This document shows, one piece after another, positions 61,771-64,000 of a DNA stretch of 64,000 bases; within the stretch, counting starts at the first letter, position 1, and each line of letters begins with the position of its first letter. A program made the translations under genes and the position numbers. The stretch spans positions 310,001 through 374,000 of the forward strand of contig JADNRY010000023.1 in assembly GCA_015501585.1 (NCBI GenBank). Reading direction: 5' to 3'. This DNA comes from Rhodocollybia butyracea. Lineage: Eukaryota; Basidiomycota; Agaricomycetes; Agaricales; Omphalotaceae. The notes beneath the pieces were generated by a model. The model worked only from the letters and a program-made list of their open reading frames with translations, was not told where the DNA came from and made no database searches.

Positions 61771-61923
61771 AAAAAAATCTGCTGGTCGGATTCGTACACT
61801 GATATATTCACGTGATTTCCGATAAGCCATGTAAGGTTGTGGGAAATATCAGGTGATTTCCGATATGCCCTGTATGGAATCACGTGACATTTCCGTCGAC
61901 ATTTCTGACCAGCAGATCTTTCT
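61771..61923. mobile_element. MITE-like inverted repeat (~153 bp)
   Basis: The outer arms contain ATCTGCTGGTC (left) and GACCAGCAGAT (right). Pairing continues in to TCACGTGATTTCC / GGAATCACGTGA. Between the arms, CCGATAAGCC and CCGATATGCC are repeated. It has no coding capacity. The exact ends and target duplication are not certain. Confidence 0.7.
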
Positions 61924-62040
61924 GCAAACTCGGTGTGAAATGGGAAGGAGAAAGAGACGATACGTTGACGACACGAACATCTGTTCCTCATGTGATCTTT
62001 GCTCACACTCTTTCGGCCCGCCATTTCTGCAATTGAAAAT

Positions 62041-62168
62041 CTACTGCATTGCCACCGATAACTAGAACTAGTAGCTCCTTCTCCGCCGCCAGATAATGTC
62101 CTCGATAAAGAATCGGGTCTCATAACTGATGCTGCGGCACTACGCACTCTTATTCCTTCGGCTCCGCT
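62041..62168 (+). pseudogene. Fragment duplicated from the gene at 47428-48955
   Basis: The stretch CCACCGATAACT...CTCCTTCTCCGCCGCCAGATAAT through GGTCTCAT(A/C)ACTGAT and CTGCGGCA(C/T)TAC to CTTATT.CTTCGG.TCCGC matches about 47590-47705. It has a 10-bp insertion (AGAACTAGTA) and scattered substitutions. Only about 130 bp are kept; neither start nor Cys/His domain is present. Confidence 0.75.
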
Positions 62169-62248
62169 GTCGCGCTACACACACCGTTGTGCGCGTATCA
62201 CGATGCATACAGCGCGTACTTAGATTATTATTACGGACTTACTTAATA

Positions 62249-62630
62249 AGGGCTGTTCAATTCTAACTGCGGCAAAAATCGCGAATGCTCACGATTCAAT
62301 CAAATGAGAGGCCGACGATGCCACCTGATGCTTATATCAGGTGCAATGCCAAAGCCATGACTGGATTCATTGAGCTCTAGGAAGCTGTAGGTACAAGGAG
62401 GACACTATCTTTTTAATTAATTTGTACCATTCTCATATCTGTTGAATGCTCTACACATTACTTAGGGCATGGGTACTACCAAAAAGTAAGAACGAGCCAA
62501 ATTGTGAGGGCACGGAGGTCCGGGCGCATCTTGTTATTACTCAGGGTTGGTCAGGGTGGCACTTGTCGGCTCTCATTTGAGTGAATCATGAGCACTCGCG
62601 ATTTTTAACGGATTAGAATTAAACAGCCCT
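62249..62630. mobile_element. MITE with ~60-bp terminal inverted repeats
   Basis: The left arm begins AGGGCTGTTCAATTCTAA and the right arm is its near reverse complement, ending TTAGAATTAAACAGCCCT. Similarity runs for about 62 bp up to CAAATGAGAG. ATA on both sides (62246-62248 and 62631-62633) may be the target duplication. The 382-bp element has no ORF, so it would depend on a transposase elsewhere. Confidence 0.85.
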
Positions 62631-62879
62631 ATAGGGGTGCTCAATTCTTAGAACGAAAAAATAATTAAATAATTGTTTCAACATTCAATGACCCTGAGCC
62701 GCGCCAAAGCCATCGTCTTTCATCTCCTTTCTCTCTTCTAATGCCTTGCGATACTTTCCTTTCCATATCTTCGTAATAATATCTGTCTTCTATAATTTCT
62801 CAGCGAAACACTACATCTTTTCGGTGTGTACATGTATTTTTTGTGGGAAATGTGACTAACAAACTATCAGAACGCCAAA

Positions 62880-63383
62880 ATGGACCCACTCTCGCGCTTC
62901 GCTGATGCTGCCCTTGCCTATGGAGCTCACGCGCAGGTTCCAGATACCGAAGCACGTCCGCCACTTTCTCAGATCAATCTTCCTCAAATTCTTCCTCCAT
63001 CTTCATCTTTAAAACGACCTCTTTCACCCACTACCGCACCAATGGGTAGTAAAAAAGTACCTTGATGGGATAATCCTTATGCCAGTACTCCACCACATGC
63101 CTATCAGACTCTAGTGACAAGTCAGCCTTCCACACAACTGCAGGAACCTCCTCTATCTACGGCATATCCATATTCTATGCAAACACAAATGTATCACACT
63201 CCACCTCCCTTGCCTGGCTCCTACACATATCCTACAGACATAAATACTCCCTTTCCGGCTTTGGACACCTCCAATACCACAAAGCCAACCGCTCCAGCTC
63301 CTTCTACAGCTCCTGCCACATCCCAGAAAGAAAGAAAAGGCAACCGCACTGCCAAGAAGTCAAATGCACCAGCAGTATTCTAA
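62880..63383 (+). pseudogene. Pro/Ser/Thr-rich hypothetical ORF interrupted by one TGA
   Basis: Two open segments in the same frame (62880-63065 and from 63066 on) are split only by TGA at 63063-63065, in the context GSKKVP-stop-WDNPYAS. Together they would encode about 167 residues of low complexity: MDPLSRFADAALAYGAHAQ, Tyr/Pro-rich middle, basic end KERKGNRTAKKSNAP. A CGA-to-TGA change would explain the break. A long T-rich run follows the stop. I recognise no domain; it could also be the first exon of a gene cut short by the copia insertion to the right. Confidence 0.5.
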
Positions 63384-63426
63384 CATTTTTTTTTTATTTT
63401 TTTTTAGGTTTATAGCAGGTGTATTC

Positions 63427-64000
63427 TGGTACTGGTACTGGTACAGAGAGAGAGTCGTTAAGATAAGTAAAGTATAATGTAAGATGTGAATATAGTCAAC
63501 ATACCTGGTACAGAGAGAGAGTCGTTAGAGGCTCCTCTCTGAACCAGGTTGGTAATATAAGTAACTCGATTAGGAATCAAGTGCTATATTCGTCATAGGC
63601 CTAAGGTGCTAAGTCAGCGTCTAACACCCCCCCTTGACTGGCGTCGAGGCCAAGCATTTTAACCCACTGGGCATGAAGAGTGTGATGGAGTGGTTTAGTG
63701 AAGATATCCACGACATTTTCCTTGTTTGAAACATATACAACGTCGACGAGCCGTTTCACGGTGCAGTCTCTGATGAAATGTTCTTGGATCGATATATGTT
63801 TCATCTTGCTATGGGCGTGCGGATCGTGTGTACAAGCGATTGTTCCTTGATTATTGCAGAAGATAGTTGTTGGAAGCGCCTGTGGAAATCCGAGCTCTGC
63901 GAAGAGATTGCGGAACCAGAGTACTTCACGAGCACAATGGGTAGTTGCCAGATACTCTGCTTCACAGGATGAAAGGGCAATAACGGATTGTTGTTTTGAA
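63427..64000 (-). mobile_element. Ty1/copia LTR retrotransposon, 3' end (runs off the right edge)
   Basis: On the minus strand, the pol end is followed by a G-run (plus-strand CCCCCCC at 63627-63633) that serves as polypurine tract. An LTR starts TGTTAGACG at 63626 and ends near 63427 by the CCAGTACCAGTACCA run. The lower LTR border is a best guess. The LTR has an internal duplicated motif GGTACAGAGAGAGAGTCGTT (63439 and 63510). Only ~370 bp of pol is in the window. Confidence 0.8.
63601..64000 (-). CDS. Copia Pol polyprotein, C-terminal RNase H (partial)
   Basis: The open frame enters from the right edge with SKQQSVIALSSCEAEYLATT and continues EVLWFRNLFAELGFPQ, FCNNQGTIACTHDPHAHSK, KHISIQEHFIRDCTV and NVVDIFTKPLHHTLHAQWV. 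This is the classic end of copia-type reverse transcriptase/RNase H. The stop TAG lies inside the LTR (63601-63603), so pol and LTR overlap by about 26 bp. No break is visible in this part. Confidence 0.9.
   Translation of the reverse strand, partial: SKQQSVIALSSCEAEYLATTHCAREVLWFRNLFAELGFPQALPTTIFCNNQGTIACTHDPHAHSKMKHISIQEHFIRDCTVKRLVDVVYVSNKENVVDIFTKPLHHTLHAQWVKMLGLDASQGGVLDADLAP

Overview
The window is nuclear DNA of a mushroom-forming basidiomycete (Agaricomycetes, probably Agaricales; I do not name a species). The reasons are intron-dense genes with 49-60 nt introns, an AA14 copper oxidase, clade-type sesquiterpene synthases, a Tad/I-type LINE, a Ty1/copia element and Agaricomycete-specific tandem families.

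Layout. 1-13775: tandem array of a nucleotidyltransferase-fold (GS...DxDLD) family on the + strand. One copy is cut by the left edge, two are complete (482 and 481 aa), and one pseudogene is split by 6.5 kb of foreign DNA. That insert carries an intact pyruvate decarboxylase gene and a young gag-only LTR retrotransposon (5159-8519) packed with short stem-loops. 13776-17318: sparse region with one small beta-type protein (121 aa). 17319-37403: three minus-strand paralogues of a large multidomain gene. Splicing joins an N-terminal peroxiredoxin-6-like domain, which lacks the peroxidatic Cys, to a MLKL/HeLo-like four-helix domain, a CHORD-like Cys/His domain and a coiled-coil tail. The first and third copies are open (1131 and 1150 aa); the second has a 1-nt frameshift. 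A 1.7-kb TRIM-like LTR element sits between copies 1 and 2. Two convergent sesquiterpene synthase genes sit between copies 2 and 3, flanked by copies of the array's own intergenic sequence.

38710-48955 is an ordinary gene block on the + strand: AA14 LPMO, a divergent intron-rich beta-tubulin, a DUF1479 protein, a secreted GH17-like glucanase, and a disordered protein carrying the same CHORD-like signature as the big paralogues. 49352-53757 holds a broken protease-fold gene and a two-domain relative of the small protein at 15.8 kb. 53770-59984 is a LINE with perfect 12-bp target-site duplications and damaged ORFs. 60-64 kb is repeat-rich: two or more MITEs, a fragment of the 47.4-kb gene, a broken Pro/Ser/Thr-rich ORF and the 3' end of a copia element running off the right edge.

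The most unusual items are the spliced peroxiredoxin-like/MLKL-like/Zn-domain tandem family, which looks like a cell-death or immune-type gene cluster with a pseudo-enzyme sensor (function inferred only), and the hairpin-saturated gag-only retroelement. All gene models were spliced by eye from the sequence; domain names rest on recognised motifs, not on a search.
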